Positions 8,231 through 17,271 are shown, counted from the stretch's first letter. The stretch: 43,517 nt of DNA from an uncultured Candidatus Melainabacteria bacterium (GCA_934692485.1 CAKUTX010000012.1:1-43517); one strand, 5' to 3'. Numbers and translations: made by a program. The notes: generated by a model not told the origin, from the sequence alone.

Positions 8231-9004
8231 TTATTTGAAATCAATTATGACAATTTCCGGAAAACAGTTAAATCGGATGGGTAAAATGCTTGTCCCAAGT
8301 CCTTTTGTTGTGAATGTTTTTTTGCCATTATCATTTAAAAAGCCGTTTGCATATTTTGTCCCGAACTTTGAGGGAACAATTATAGCTCTATGTGTTCGAA
8401 TTTGTCCGCCATGAAGGTGTCCGGCAAGAGTCAAGTTCACTGAATATGGTACTTCCGGCATAATATCAGGGGTATGAGTCAATAATATTGTCGGTTTGTT
8501 ATTGGTGTCAATTAGGGCTTTTTTGATGTCTGGAATTCCCGTTTGCAAATCGTCAACTCCTGCTATACAAAACTCGTCGAAGCATACGTTGTTATTAAAC
8601 AAAACTTTAATATTTTGTTTTTCCAGTTCCTTAATTATTTCTTCTTTGCCTTGCCATCCGTCATGGTTGCCTACAACTGCGAATGTGCCGTATTTTGAAT
8701 GAAGATTTCCAAATTCTTTTGCAATTTTGTCGATTGTCATTGACGACCCTTTTTTATGTCCGCTAACGTAGTCGCCTCCAAGTAAAATGATGTCAGGGTT
8801 CTGTTTGTTAATTTTGTTTACTGTCCTCTGTAATCTGCGTTTTTCGAAAGGCTTTATGTGAAAATCCGATGCAAAAGCTATTTTGAGATTTTTAAGACTG
8901 CTGTCATTTATTGTGATGTGGTTTACCGTTATTATGTTTGGCTCAATGAAAACAGCCCAAATAATTAATAAAATGAAAAAGGAAATAAACAAATAATATT
9001 TCAT
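8231..9004 (-). CDS. Membrane-anchored metallophosphoesterase
   Basis: 257 residues: one N-terminal transmembrane anchor (about 3-22) followed by a calcineurin-like phosphoesterase domain. Two-metal site motifs are all present: SDFHIKP, GGDYVSG, GNHDGW, LLTHTPD and GHLHGGQ. The layout matches the YkuE/YaeI group, whose members hydrolyse phospholipid-like or UDP-sugar-lipid phosphodiesters at the membrane; the substrate here is unknown. TATAAT sits 6 bases before the ATG (9011-9016) without a Shine-Dalgarno, another candidate leaderless start. It lies convergent to the XRE gene. Confidence 0.87.
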   Translation of the reverse strand: MKYYLFISFFILLIIWAVFIEPNIITVNHITINDSSLKNLKIAFASDFHIKPFEKRRLQRTVNKINKQNPDIILLGGDYVSGHKKGSSMTIDKIAKEFGNLHSKYGTFAVVGNHDGWQGKEEIIKELEKQNIKVLFNNNVCFDEFCIAGVDDLQTGIPDIKKALIDTNNKPTILLTHTPDIMPEVPYSVNLTLAGHLHGGQIRTHRAIIVPSKFGTKYANGFLNDNGKKTFTTKGLGTSILPIRFNCFPEIVIIDFK

Positions 9005-9145
9005 GCCATCATTATACTACAATATTAAAAAATATAGACCTTTTTCTATATTTCAAATATCAGGAAATAAAATTAATAAATACGGATTACAAAAACCATC
9101 TTATTTATGGATTTAATTTTTTTAATAAATTGTTATATTTTATAT

Positions 9146-9922
9146 ATGAAAAAGATTGTTTTAATATTCTTACTAATAATTTTAGTATGTTGCGGTTGTG
9201 GAAAAAAGACAAAAAGCCGCGATGATTTATCAAACATATTGCAACGTGACAGGCTTGTTGTCGGAGTACGAGATGATGCTGCACCATTTGGGTTTAAAGA
9301 TAAAGATGGCAATTGGAGCGGATTTGACGTTGAACTTGCTCGAATTATTGCTTTAGGAATTCTTGGTGATGGGAAAAAAGTTGAACTTATTCCAGTTAGC
9401 GCTTCAAACAGAATAATGAAGTTAAATTCAGGCGAAGTTGATTGTTTGATTGCCGCTATGTCTGTGACGGAACAACGTCGGCAAATTTTAGATTTTTCTA
9501 TGCCATATCATATTGCAGGACAGGCGATATTGGTTAATAAGAATAGTAAAGCTCAATCATTACAAGATTTTCAGGGTAAAAAACTTATAATCGTTTTCGG
9601 GTCAACAAGTGAAAAAAATCTTCGCTCAAATGTTCCGGAAGTTACGGTTATAGGCTACAAAACATACAATGAAGCATATCAAGCGTTGAAATCAGGTAAA
9701 GCAGATGGTATTGTTGCGGATGATACAATACTTTTGGGCTACACCATGAAAGATAAATCCGTTCGCTTGCTTCCAAGAAGATATTCAAAAGAACCTTATG
9801 CGGTTGCGTTTAGAAAGGATAATGCTTCTTTAAATTTTGAGAAAAAAGTTGATTATATTCTTGGGTCTATACAAAGTACAGGACGCTTGAATAAGTTACA
9901 AGAAAAATGGAAAATTAAATAA
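9146..9922 (+). CDS. Amino-acid-type ABC solute-binding lipoprotein
   Basis: 258 residues from the ATG at 9146. The first 20 residues are a lipoprotein signal peptide with clustered cysteines (VCCGCGKK); the third Cys, after Gly, fits a lipobox best. The rest is a family 3 periplasmic binding protein: LVVGVRDDAAPFGFKDKDGN, GFDVELARII, the conserved E-Q-R-R in MSVTEQRRQILDFSMPY, and a KSGKADGIVADD hinge segment. Such proteins capture polar amino acids for an ABC importer, but no permease or ATPase is nearby. An ATG 13 codons upstream would spoil the signal peptide. TATATT lies 6 bases before the chosen ATG, with no Shine-Dalgarno. Confidence 0.85.
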   Translation: MKKIVLIFLLIILVCCGCGKKTKSRDDLSNILQRDRLVVGVRDDAAPFGFKDKDGNWSGFDVELARIIALGILGDGKKVELIPVSASNRIMKLNSGEVDCLIAAMSVTEQRRQILDFSMPYHIAGQAILVNKNSKAQSLQDFQGKKLIIVFGSTSEKNLRSNVPEVTVIGYKTYNEAYQALKSGKADGIVADDTILLGYTMKDKSVRLLPRRYSKEPYAVAFRKDNASLNFEKKVDYILGSIQSTGRLNKLQEKWKIK

Positions 9923-9924
9923 TT

Positions 9925-10203
9925 TTATTTTGTAAAAATCTTTTTAATTGATAAAATTATTTCAGCAAAAATTTTAGAGATTGAAAAACTTTCTTCCGGC
10001 ATTTCCGGTTCTTTGTCGAATGTGAAAATATCACCTTTGTTTTCATTCATAAAAATGCTTTCATCAAGATATTTTCTTTCTTCTTTTTCTTCTTTTTTCC
10101 CCTGAGCCATGTAGCCTAAGTTGCCGCCACCGCCGTCATTTTGCATAGATGCAGCAGCCTTGATTACAGGTTTTGCGCTCAAAACATTTACATCGAATGA
10201 CAT
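9925..10203 (-). CDS. Conserved-looking small protein of unknown function
   Basis: 92 residues from the ATG at 10203, which follows AAAGGTG at a good distance; the GTG three codons upstream is part of that ribosome-binding site. The N-terminus (MSFDVNVLSAKPVIKAAASM) is followed by a Gly-rich turn (NDGGGGNLGY), a highly charged middle, and a C-terminal amphipathic helix (SKIFAEIILSIKKIFTK) that could touch a membrane. No signal peptide, no known domain. A perfect palindrome lies just upstream (10220-10236). Confidence 0.6.
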   Translation of the reverse strand: MSFDVNVLSAKPVIKAAASMQNDGGGGNLGYMAQGKKEEKEERKYLDESIFMNENKGDIFTFDKEPEMPEESFSISKIFAEIILSIKKIFTK

Positions 10204-10219
10204 TTTGTTCACCTTTAAC

Positions 10220-10236
10220 TTACGATTTTATCGTAA
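10220..10236. promoter_or_regulatory. Palindrome TTACGAT-TTT-ATCGTAA, likely operator
   Basis: A perfect inverted repeat with 7-base arms and a 3-base centre, 17-33 bases upstream of the 92-residue gene. Too short on G+C and without a T-run to be a terminator. An operator or an mRNA leader hairpin are the main options. Confidence 0.45.
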
Positions 10237-10385
10237 ACCCCTTTTTGTTCCTTATATATATAAAGTATATTCCATGAAGAAATGTTACAAAAATATGCCA
10301 AATATTAAGAAATATTAATTGGATTTTCGTGATTAGTAAATTTTAGCTTAAAAAAATTGTTTATAAGAATGAAGGTAGTGTTTAT

Positions 10386-10649
10386 ATGGTTAATATTTCA
10401 AATTTTAATCCAAATTGTTATAGGGTAACGAAAAGTTCTGAACAAATAAATTCAGAAAAACCAAAGAAAAAGATGTCTACAGCAAAAAAAATTAGAATTG
10501 GTGCTGCGGCTACAGCTTTGGCAACAGTAATTGCTGTTCCAACTTATTTTGCATTTAAAAAACCGGCAAAACTTCAAGACAAAGTTTTTAATGCCGGTTT
10601 AGAGCTTGTAGACAATATTTCCTTTTGTGCGGTTAGTATTTTAGCTTAA
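10386..10649 (+). CDS. Small single-pass membrane protein, unknown function
   Basis: 87 residues. A polar N-terminus with a Lys-rich stretch (KPKKKMSTAKKIR, about 25-37) precedes one hydrophobic segment (IGAAATALATVIAVPTYFAF, about 38-57), then a short Lys-rich link and a C-terminal amphipathic tail. By the positive-inside rule the N-terminus is cytoplasmic. GAAGGTAG precedes the start. The last bases overlap the convergent TPR gene. No family recognised. Confidence 0.55.
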   Translation: MVNISNFNPNCYRVTKSSEQINSEKPKKKMSTAKKIRIGAAATALATVIAVPTYFAFKKPAKLQDKVFNAGLELVDNISFCAVSILA

Positions 10650-11206
10650 ATCTTATTCATTTGTTCAACGTTGTCTTTGACGTATTTTTTTACGGCCGGA
10701 GTGATTAGCAAATCAGGTTCGGCTGCTGTGAATTCGTCAAGAATTGTAATTCCACGCTTGGTATTTCCGTTTTCGATATACAACAGGCCTAGCATAATCT
10801 TATTTAGTGCGTTTTTGCTTTTGCTGTATTCTGTGATTTTTGAATTTGCAATACCTAATTTTTTATAACATTGTGCAAGTTTTTGGTAATACTGAAAATT
10901 CAAGCTGTATTGGTGTATTGCATCTTCATATGGTTGTTTTGCCAAATTAGGATACCCAATTTGCATATATGCATCCCCGATATTCTTGTAATAAACGGCG
11001 GTAGCTTGCGTGTTAGGGTTTAAACTTATTGCAATTTTGAATTCTTGAATAGCTGCGTAATATAATTTTTCATCCATATATCTCAAGCCCATATTATTAT
11101 GCAAATAAGCATTTTTTGTTGCATCAATAACATGGACATCAGGTTTTTTGTAACCCGATGCCAAAAAACTAAATAAGATTAGCAATACAAGCGTAATTTT
11201 TTTCAT
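10646..11206 (-). CDS. Exported TPR-repeat protein
   Basis: 186 residues: a signal peptide (MKKITLVLLILFSFLASG) and about three tetratricopeptide repeats (MGLRYMDEKLYYAAIQEFKI; IGDAYMQIGYPNLAKQPYED; LAQCYKKLG). The signal ends L-A-S-G-Y, one base change from a lipobox L-A-S-G-C, so it is either a lipoprotein that lost its cysteine or an ordinary type I substrate. TPRs mediate protein contacts in the periplasm. It is last in a four-gene minus-strand operon (TPR, phosphoesterase, MBL hydrolase, TPR), starting 3 bases after the MBL stop. Confidence 0.8.
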   Translation of the reverse strand: MKKITLVLLILFSFLASGYKKPDVHVIDATKNAYLHNNMGLRYMDEKLYYAAIQEFKIAISLNPNTQATAVYYKNIGDAYMQIGYPNLAKQPYEDAIHQYSLNFQYYQKLAQCYKKLGIANSKITEYSKSKNALNKIMLGLLYIENGNTKRGITILDEFTAAEPDLLITPAVKKYVKDNVEQMNKI

Positions 11207-11209
11207 AAT

Positions 11210-12142
11210 TTATAACAGATTAATCTCCAAACCTTCGTACGCTATAATTGCACTATCTCCAAGGTCTTTGTAATGTTCTTTTATAGCATTAAGTTTGTTG
11301 TCGTCATACTCAGGATCAAGATGGAAAAATACCAGTTTTTCAGCGTTAGATTGTTTTTGAGCTTCTATTGCCATATCAAAAGTTGAATGTCCGTACCCTT
11401 GTTTTGGAGAATGTGCGTCCAAATAATTTTCCATTGTATATTGCGCATCATGGATTAAAAGATTGCAACCTCTTGCAAAGTTTGCGAGTTTTTTATCTCC
11501 GCCAGGGTAACTTTCTTTATCTGTTGCATAAACCAAGACTTTGTCTTTGTATGAAATTTTGTATATCAAAACACCTTCTTGAGGGTGTGCATAAGAGCGA
11601 TAGCAAGTAATTAAAACATCATCGCCTTCGACTTTTTTATCATTTTCATTCTCAATTCGTTTGAGGATTGGGGGTTCTCCATGACGAAGAATAATACCAT
11701 CTGTATCACTAATATCTTTTATGCAAAGATTTCCAGCAATATCTCCTAAATCAAGTGGGAATGATTTTCCGAATAATAATTCAGAAATTTCGTCAGCTAG
11801 GCTTTCATTGTAGTTTACATTTCCAAAAACATTGATATGAGATGATGGAATATGTAATGGTCTAAAGAACGTAAATCCTTGCAAATGGTCTTGATGTATA
11901 TGCGAAATTAGGACAGTAGCTTTGATTGGAGTTCTGTTTGTTGTATCTGTTCCGGATGAAATATACTTGCTCAAAAGCTCGTTTCCAATATTAATTAAGC
12001 CTGTTCCAGCATCGAGAATAATCAAATGCCCGTTTACATTAACTTCCACGCAAGAAGTATTTCCGCCATATTGTAAAAAGTCTTTATCGGCAATCGGATA
12101 ACTACCTCTTACACCTCTAAATTTTACGCTAAATTCGCTCAT
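11210..12142 (-). CDS. MBL-fold metallohydrolase
   Basis: 310 residues from the ATG at 12142 (GGAAGGA lies 8 bases before it; the GTG two codons upstream is less likely). It is a metallo-beta-lactamase fold protein with the metal motif HIHQDH (His-x-His-x-Asp-His) near residue 87, the Asp in YATDKESYPG, the HDAQYT strand and a late His in FFHLDP. The opening FRGVRGSYP with YGGNTSCVEV and LDAGTG is typical of a group near RNase Z and cyclic-nucleotide phosphodiesterases. It is cytosolic; the substrate is unknown, a phosphodiester being most likely. Third gene of the four-gene operon. Confidence 0.83.
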   Translation of the reverse strand: MSEFSVKFRGVRGSYPIADKDFLQYGGNTSCVEVNVNGHLIILDAGTGLINIGNELLSKYISSGTDTTNRTPIKATVLISHIHQDHLQGFTFFRPLHIPSSHINVFGNVNYNESLADEISELLFGKSFPLDLGDIAGNLCIKDISDTDGIILRHGEPPILKRIENENDKKVEGDDVLITCYRSYAHPQEGVLIYKISYKDKVLVYATDKESYPGGDKKLANFARGCNLLIHDAQYTMENYLDAHSPKQGYGHSTFDMAIEAQKQSNAEKLVFFHLDPEYDDNKLNAIKEHYKDLGDSAIIAYEGLEINLL

Positions 12143-12167
12143 ATTCACATCCTTCCGCTATCGAAAA

Positions 12168-13109
12168 TTATTTTTTTATTGTAATTGTTGCATTTTGGTC
12201 TTTTGCTTCACCTGTATAAACTGTTGTCCCGAATACAAGTAATTTTGAAAGTTTTTGTATATTTTTCAAATTTGTTTCTTTGTTTTCAATGTCAAATACT
12301 ACTCTATTTTTGTAATTTGTTACCGTAATCATCCTGAATGCGTTTGGATAAGACACCATAGAAGGGCAACTTACGTACAAAATATTACCTTTCTGTGTTA
12401 TTTTTGCGCCGTGGTAATGTCCCTGAAAAACACCGATAGGATTTTTATATTTATTAAGGATTTCTTCCATTTTGTCAGCATCTAACAATCTGTGATTTGG
12501 GCTATTATATGGCTCTAAAACAGGAACGTGCATAAATATAAGAACAGTGTCATTTTTTGCATTTGCAAGTTCTCTGTCAAGCCATTGGAGTTGTTCTTCA
12601 CCAATTTGCCCGTTAGAAGTCAGTCTGTCACGAATTATTGTGTCAAGTACTATAGCTTTGTAACCCTTTTGCGGAGTGAAAGAGTAATACGACTTTTCGA
12701 ACTTGTAATTTGTATTGTAATTGTTTACCAAATCCATGTAAACTCGAGGAGTCAAATAACCGCCAAACATTGTGTCGTGATTTCCGAAAGTAAAATACCA
12801 AGGCATATTTAATTTTTCAGTGTGTGGTAAAAATGCACTCAATTCTTTTTCAAACGGTTTGTCAATTTGATCGCCGGTAAACATTACAAAAGAAACATTT
12901 GGGGTTGCATTGATTTGTTCAATTGCATCATCTAACAATTTTGGAGATTCTCCAATCATTTTGAATGTAGTATTATTGCTTCCGCTATAAAAATGAGCAT
13001 CACTAACTTGTGCAAATCTAAGGCTGGATGTTCCGCTGTAGCATTGAAGTCCCCAAAGCATGCCGGCAGATAATAGTAAAGATATTGACCAGTTTTTAAT
13101 TCTTGTCAT
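12168..13109 (-). CDS. Exported calcineurin-like phosphoesterase
   Basis: 313 residues from the ATG at 13109, chosen because AAGGAA lies 7 bases before it and the result begins with a clean signal segment (SISLLLSAGMLWGL); an upstream ATG at 13160 overlaps the preceding gene. Metal-site motifs: VSDAHFYSG, FTGDQID, FGNHDTM, MHVPVLEP and GHYHG. These fit Icc/CpdA-type phosphoesterases, here placed outside the inner membrane. The substrate may be a nucleotide or phospholipid. Flanked in the operon by an exported TPR protein and an MBL hydrolase. Confidence 0.85.
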   Translation of the reverse strand: MTRIKNWSISLLLSAGMLWGLQCYSGTSSLRFAQVSDAHFYSGSNNTTFKMIGESPKLLDDAIEQINATPNVSFVMFTGDQIDKPFEKELSAFLPHTEKLNMPWYFTFGNHDTMFGGYLTPRVYMDLVNNYNTNYKFEKSYYSFTPQKGYKAIVLDTIIRDRLTSNGQIGEEQLQWLDRELANAKNDTVLIFMHVPVLEPYNSPNHRLLDADKMEEILNKYKNPIGVFQGHYHGAKITQKGNILYVSCPSMVSYPNAFRMITVTNYKNRVVFDIENKETNLKNIQKLSKLLVFGTTVYTGEAKDQNATITIKK

Positions 13110-13156
13110 TGATGTTTCCTTTTTTATAACGTGTCTTTTTCGCGATTTGTATTGTT

Positions 13157-14044
13157 TCATTGCTGTTTGTCCAGTATTGATTTTATTTCATTATAAGTCG
13201 AATTTAATGTTTTGTCGTCGTCAGAGAGGATGATTGCTTTGTCAATATTCAATAATGCGCTTGGCAAATTGTTTTGAGCATAATCGCATAGTCCGATATA
13301 TTTGTAAACCTCTGAAGTTTGAACATTTCTGGATAAGAGGTTTAATTTTTCTTTTGCGTTATCATAATCACCCTTATAATAAAGTATTTTGGCTTCAATC
13401 AAAAGATATGCAATATTTTCTTCAATATTCAAAGCTTTTTGAATATCTTCTTCTGCTTCGGTCAAGTAATTTAAGTTTAAATTAGCCCGAGCTCTTAGTG
13501 CGTAGGCAATATCGGCTTCTTTGTTGTAGGAAAGATATTTGTCTATATTAGTTATTGAATTTTTGAAATCTCCAATATTAAAATATGCGTTAGCAATTCC
13601 GAGGTAACATTCTGAGTATGCTGGTTTTAAAGAAATAGCTTTTTGGTAAAAATCTATTGCATTTTTGTTATTGCCATAATCTCTGTAGTGTTCTGCAAGC
13701 AAATACATTGACCAAAAATCATTTGTCGCATTTGCAAGTGTTGAAATTTCTTTAGTTTGATTTCCCTGTTTTTTGAAAATTTGTGCTTGTTGAACATTTT
13801 TATTAACTGTTGACAAATAGGACTTGGCATTGCTTGTCGTAACTCGAATAAGTGTATTTTTTAATTCTTTTGCATCTGCATTGTTCGGTTCAATTTGTAA
13901 AATTTTGTCAACATAAACCATAGCGTCATTATATTTGCCATAAGTTGCATAGTCTGCGGCGATGTCGAAATAATCTTCAGTAATTTCATTGGCGCAAACG
14001 CTCAAAGTCGGAAATATTAAACACAGTAACAAAAACTTTTTCAT
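13157..14044 (-). CDS. Exported TPR-repeat protein
   Basis: 295 residues from the ATG at 14044, where a standard signal peptide begins (MKKFLLLCLIFPTLSVCANE); the ATG eight codons upstream only adds a poor extension. About six tetratricopeptide repeats follow, for example YATYGKYNDAMVYVDKILQI, YRDYGNNKNAIDFYQKAISL and IANAYFNIGDFKNSITNIDK. A periplasmic scaffold or assembly role is likely; the partner is unknown. First gene of the operon leading to the phosphoesterase, MBL hydrolase and second TPR protein. An extended -10 (TG-T-TATAAT) ends 6 bases before the ATG, so the message may be leaderless. Confidence 0.85.
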   Translation of the reverse strand: MKKFLLLCLIFPTLSVCANEITEDYFDIAADYATYGKYNDAMVYVDKILQIEPNNADAKELKNTLIRVTTSNAKSYLSTVNKNVQQAQIFKKQGNQTKEISTLANATNDFWSMYLLAEHYRDYGNNKNAIDFYQKAISLKPAYSECYLGIANAYFNIGDFKNSITNIDKYLSYNKEADIAYALRARANLNLNYLTEAEEDIQKALNIEENIAYLLIEAKILYYKGDYDNAKEKLNLLSRNVQTSEVYKYIGLCDYAQNNLPSALLNIDKAIILSDDDKTLNSTYNEIKSILDKQQ

Positions 14045-14124
14045 AACGAAATTATAACACAATTTCATTCAAATGTATGATATTATTAAAGTTGTCAAAA
14101 ATTTCGCCGATATGTATAAATACT

Positions 14125-14661
14125 ATGTCTAAATATTTTTTTATAAATCCATTTGAAAAACAACCTAACAAAGACCCAATGGCACCGTCATACATAAAAC
14201 CTGACGGAACTCAAGTTATAGAGCAAGAGGATGAATTTGGGAAAAAAGTTTATGAAAAATGTCCTGACGGAGCGCTGATTTTCAGAAGTTACAGAAAAGA
14301 CGGAAGTTTGCTTTTGGATTTTGCGCGTAATCTGAATTTTGAAATCGGTCATCAATATGATGAGTTCGGGAATGCTGTTTATAAATATGATTCTGTATAT
14401 GATGAAAACAACGTATTAGCAATGAAAAACGAATATGATATAGATTATTATGACGATGGGAAGAAAAAATTGGAAGTTTTAACAGCCTATCCATCAAATG
14501 TAACTACATACATGCAATATGATGAAGCTGGCAAACGTACTGAAAAAATAGTTGAGCGCGGCACTGTAAAAACGTATTATGATGAAAATGATAAACCGAT
14601 AAAACGCGAAACAGACAGAGGTTCAGGTATTATTGTTACGGAAGATTTAAGCGGCAAATAA
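14125..14661 (+). CDS. YD/MORN-like repeat protein, unknown function
   Basis: 178 residues from the ATG at 14125 (an in-frame ATG at 14077 lies within promoter sequence). No signal peptide. It contains Tyr-Asp-Glu-x-Gly units spaced 20-40 residues apart (YDEFGNAVYKYD, YYDDGKKKLEV, YDEAGKRTEKIV, YYDENDKPIKRE), resembling YD/RHS or MORN beta-hairpin repeats. That suggests a stacked beta sheet; no enzymatic motif is seen. TTGTCA (14092-14097), a 17-base spacer and TATAAA (14115-14120) form a promoter whose start would fall at or next to the ATG. Divergent from the TPR operon. Confidence 0.65.
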   Translation: MSKYFFINPFEKQPNKDPMAPSYIKPDGTQVIEQEDEFGKKVYEKCPDGALIFRSYRKDGSLLLDFARNLNFEIGHQYDEFGNAVYKYDSVYDENNVLAMKNEYDIDYYDDGKKKLEVLTAYPSNVTTYMQYDEAGKRTEKIVERGTVKTYYDENDKPIKRETDRGSGIIVTEDLSGK

Positions 14662-14666
14662 CAAGA

Positions 14667-16040
14667 TTAAAAACTGTACCTTCCTCCAATTTCACCACTA
14701 AAATTACCGTCGGAGCCATAATTCATATTAGCGTCAAGAGCAACTTTTTTAGTAGCTTTTACGTTTGCACCAAGTTTAACATTCGCGAAAGTTTTTGCTA
14801 CTCCGTTTTCCCAGTTTTTACCTCCCATTATTTTAGAATATATTACAGCATCTCCATGCTTTTTCCCAACATTTTGAAATATTCCAACTCCACCATAGAG
14901 CTCTTTCACTCTACTTTCTTGAGAGTAGTTTGTAGAATAATCAGAATATGTTTCAAAAATTGTTTTGCAATTATTTATTCTATATGCTGTTGATAATTGG
15001 GTTTCAAATTTTTTGTTTTTCTCATCTTTTCCAAAATTCGTATTTGAACGAATTAAGAAGTCAGTTGTTTTCCCGTGCTTATATCCGTACCAGTTATATG
15101 CACCATCAATGCTAGTGTTATAACCTGAGAATTTACCGTCGTTGAGAGATATAGAAGTTTTTATTTCTCCATTCAATCCTTCGTTGAATTCTTTATATTC
15201 AGTCCTATTAAATGTTGCGCTTGTTCCGATTTCTGTTGTTGTAGTTGTATTTAGATTAGCATCTACTTTTTTTACATTACTGAAACTGGAACTGAATTGA
15301 TTTTTTTCTCCTTTCAAAAGAGCATCAACTTTGTTGGTCGTTATTTCAGTTTTTTCTTTTATATTATTATTTTGACTATTTTGGTATTCAAGTTTAATTT
15401 TTTTTAAATCTGCTGTTGCGTTTAATTCATGCCCATTTTCGCTTGTGTTGTAATCTGTTTTTAAAAAATTGGAATTATCAATTCGGAACATAACTGAGTT
15501 TTGGGTATAAAGTCCATTTTCTTTTGAGCTTCCTACCTTTGTTTGAACGCTAACTTTATCTCCACTTTCAATTAGTTCTTCTTTTCTTACTTTATCTTGG
15601 TTTTCAGTATTTTCAATATTATCAGGATTAAGTAATTGTTTTTTTACGCCTATTCCAACAGATGTGTCATTAATACTTTTATGGAATTCTGCTGTTGCAC
15701 TAATGTCGTGTTTAAATTCTAGTGACCCATTTACATTTGTTTCATAACTCAGTGTCCCATTTGCATTTTTAATATCAGCATTAACAGAAAATTCTTCATC
15801 CCCTGAGTTGTAGCTTAAATTTTCGGCATGTTTAATTTCATTATTGTTTTTTTCTACATCTAAATCAACTGTAAACTTTTCAATTTCTTTTTTTACAGCT
15901 ATATTGCAAGATTTTTCGCATACCCCGTTATTTTCTAATGTAGTTGTTTGCAAATTGAAATTGCCTAATGGGGTTTGAAATGCTCCTTCTTTGTTCGTTT
16001 TGATAGTACAATTTGTCTCTTTTTGTTCTTCATCTGTCAT
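14667..16040 (-). CDS. Beta-barrel-like protein without a signal peptide
   Basis: 457 residues made almost wholly of alternating polar/hydrophobic beta-strand segments, Asn/Thr/Lys/Glu-rich, ending GEIGGRYSF. The terminal Phe preceded by alternating residues is the usual outer-membrane barrel signature. The N-terminus (MTDEEQKETNCTIKTNKEG) is hydrophilic with no signal peptide, and the start is firm: GAGGAG lies close before the ATG and no in-frame extension with a hydrophobic core exists. It may be a barrel-like protein exported another way, a misleading beta-solenoid, or a gene that lost its signal sequence. Lies 50 bases after the tRNA nucleotidyltransferase gene on the same strand. Confidence 0.6.
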   Translation of the reverse strand: MTDEEQKETNCTIKTNKEGAFQTPLGNFNLQTTTLENNGVCEKSCNIAVKKEIEKFTVDLDVEKNNNEIKHAENLSYNSGDEEFSVNADIKNANGTLSYETNVNGSLEFKHDISATAEFHKSINDTSVGIGVKKQLLNPDNIENTENQDKVRKEELIESGDKVSVQTKVGSSKENGLYTQNSVMFRIDNSNFLKTDYNTSENGHELNATADLKKIKLEYQNSQNNNIKEKTEITTNKVDALLKGEKNQFSSSFSNVKKVDANLNTTTTTEIGTSATFNRTEYKEFNEGLNGEIKTSISLNDGKFSGYNTSIDGAYNWYGYKHGKTTDFLIRSNTNFGKDEKNKKFETQLSTAYRINNCKTIFETYSDYSTNYSQESRVKELYGGVGIFQNVGKKHGDAVIYSKIMGGKNWENGVAKTFANVKLGANVKATKKVALDANMNYGSDGNFSGEIGGRYSF

Positions 16041-16090
16041 AAATATACTCCTCTACAATATATAAAAAGTATATATTTACAGAATTGCGT

Positions 16091-17206
16091 TTATTGATTG
16101 CTCGCTTTACAATTTGTTACTATTTTTATTTCTTCTTCTTTTGTCATAGATGGATTTTTAAGTTTCGCTTTCAACACTTTATCAAAAATTTCCTGATATT
16201 TTGGTGATGGGTTGAGTCCAAGTGTTTGCAGGTCTTTTCCAGTGATTTTTATTTTAATATTGCGCAAATTGTCCAAATAATGTCTTGCACCTTTTTCATC
16301 AATCAAAATTGCGTAGAGCAAAATTGTTTCCAAACGCGATTTTTCAAATGCTTTGTAAAGCTCGAAATCTGTTTTTAATACATTTTGAGGGATTTCATCA
16401 ATAATTTTTTGCTCAAGTTTGGTTAAAGGTAAACGAGTCAAATCTCTAAGTATTCCTACATATACAAGCCAACAATTATTTGCAAAATCTTTTGGTTGGA
16501 TTGATTTGTAGTTGTTTATTAAATTTTCTATATGAATTTTAGGAAGTTCCACCTTATTGGGGGTTACGAGTTTGTATATTTTTGCATTTATAAATTTTTC
16601 GAATGCTTTTTGAGAATTCAGATTGAATGTTTCTATCAACTCTTTTTTAACCCTTTTGTAGCTCATATCGTAGTTGATATTTGCAAGATAGTTTTCTTGA
16701 AGTTTTTTTGTATGTTCTTCAAGTTCAAAATCAAAACGTGTTGAAAACTTTAATCCTCTGATAATTCTGGTTGGGTCATCAATAAAACTATTGTCGTGTA
16801 AAACTCTTAATTTTTTATTTTTCAAATCTTCCAGCCCACCGACGTAATCTGTTATTTCCCCTGTACTAACAGATTTTGCCAGTGCATTAATGCTGAAATC
16901 TCTGCGCAAGACATCCTCTTTAAGCGAACATCCGATTTTTTCGACAACAGGAAGATGACCTTTTTTAGGATAACTTTCTGAGCGAGTTGATGCAAAATCA
17001 ATATAATTCTCGTTAATTTTGACTTTAACGGTGCCGAAAGCCGGATTTTCCCGAATAACTTCTCCAAATTTTGAACAATATTCAATGGCATTGCCAACGT
17101 AGGTTATATCTATGTCAAAGGAGTCTTTCCCGAGCAATTCGTCGCGCACAATTCCGCCAATGTAAAACAATTTATTTGAAGTATCATTTATATTGATGAT
17201 GTTCAT
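16091..17206 (-). CDS. CCA-adding tRNA nucleotidyltransferase / poly(A) polymerase family
   Basis: 371 residues from the ATG at 17206 (MNIININDTS); longer starts would overlap the divergent helicase gene and add unrelated sequence. Class II nucleotidyltransferase head: YIGGIVRDELLG, the metal-binding pair in DSFDIDITYVG, then VLRRDFSINALA and DPTRIIRGLKFSTRF. The tail is helical, without an HD domain. The enzyme adds or repairs the 3' CCA of tRNAs, needed because the tRNAs in this window do not encode CCA. A poly(A) polymerase or a split A-/CC-adding enzyme is possible. TAAAAT ends 7 bases before the start. Confidence 0.9.
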   Translation of the reverse strand: MNIININDTSNKLFYIGGIVRDELLGKDSFDIDITYVGNAIEYCSKFGEVIRENPAFGTVKVKINENYIDFASTRSESYPKKGHLPVVEKIGCSLKEDVLRRDFSINALAKSVSTGEITDYVGGLEDLKNKKLRVLHDNSFIDDPTRIIRGLKFSTRFDFELEEHTKKLQENYLANINYDMSYKRVKKELIETFNLNSQKAFEKFINAKIYKLVTPNKVELPKIHIENLINNYKSIQPKDFANNCWLVYVGILRDLTRLPLTKLEQKIIDEIPQNVLKTDFELYKAFEKSRLETILLYAILIDEKGARHYLDNLRNIKIKITGKDLQTLGLNPSPKYQEIFDKVLKAKLKNPSMTKEEEIKIVTNCKASNQ

Positions 17207-17208
17207 AT

Positions 17209-17236
17209 TTGTTATTTTAGCGTAAAATGGTATAAA
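17209..17236 (+). promoter_or_regulatory. Promoter of the helicase-nuclease gene
   Basis: -35 TTGTTA (17209-17214), 16-base spacer, -10 TATAAA (17231-17236); start codon at 17272 after AAGGAG. Confidence 0.5.
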
Positions 17237-17271
17237 AGTGAATAGTTGTGCAAAGTAAAAAGGAGAGTTGC

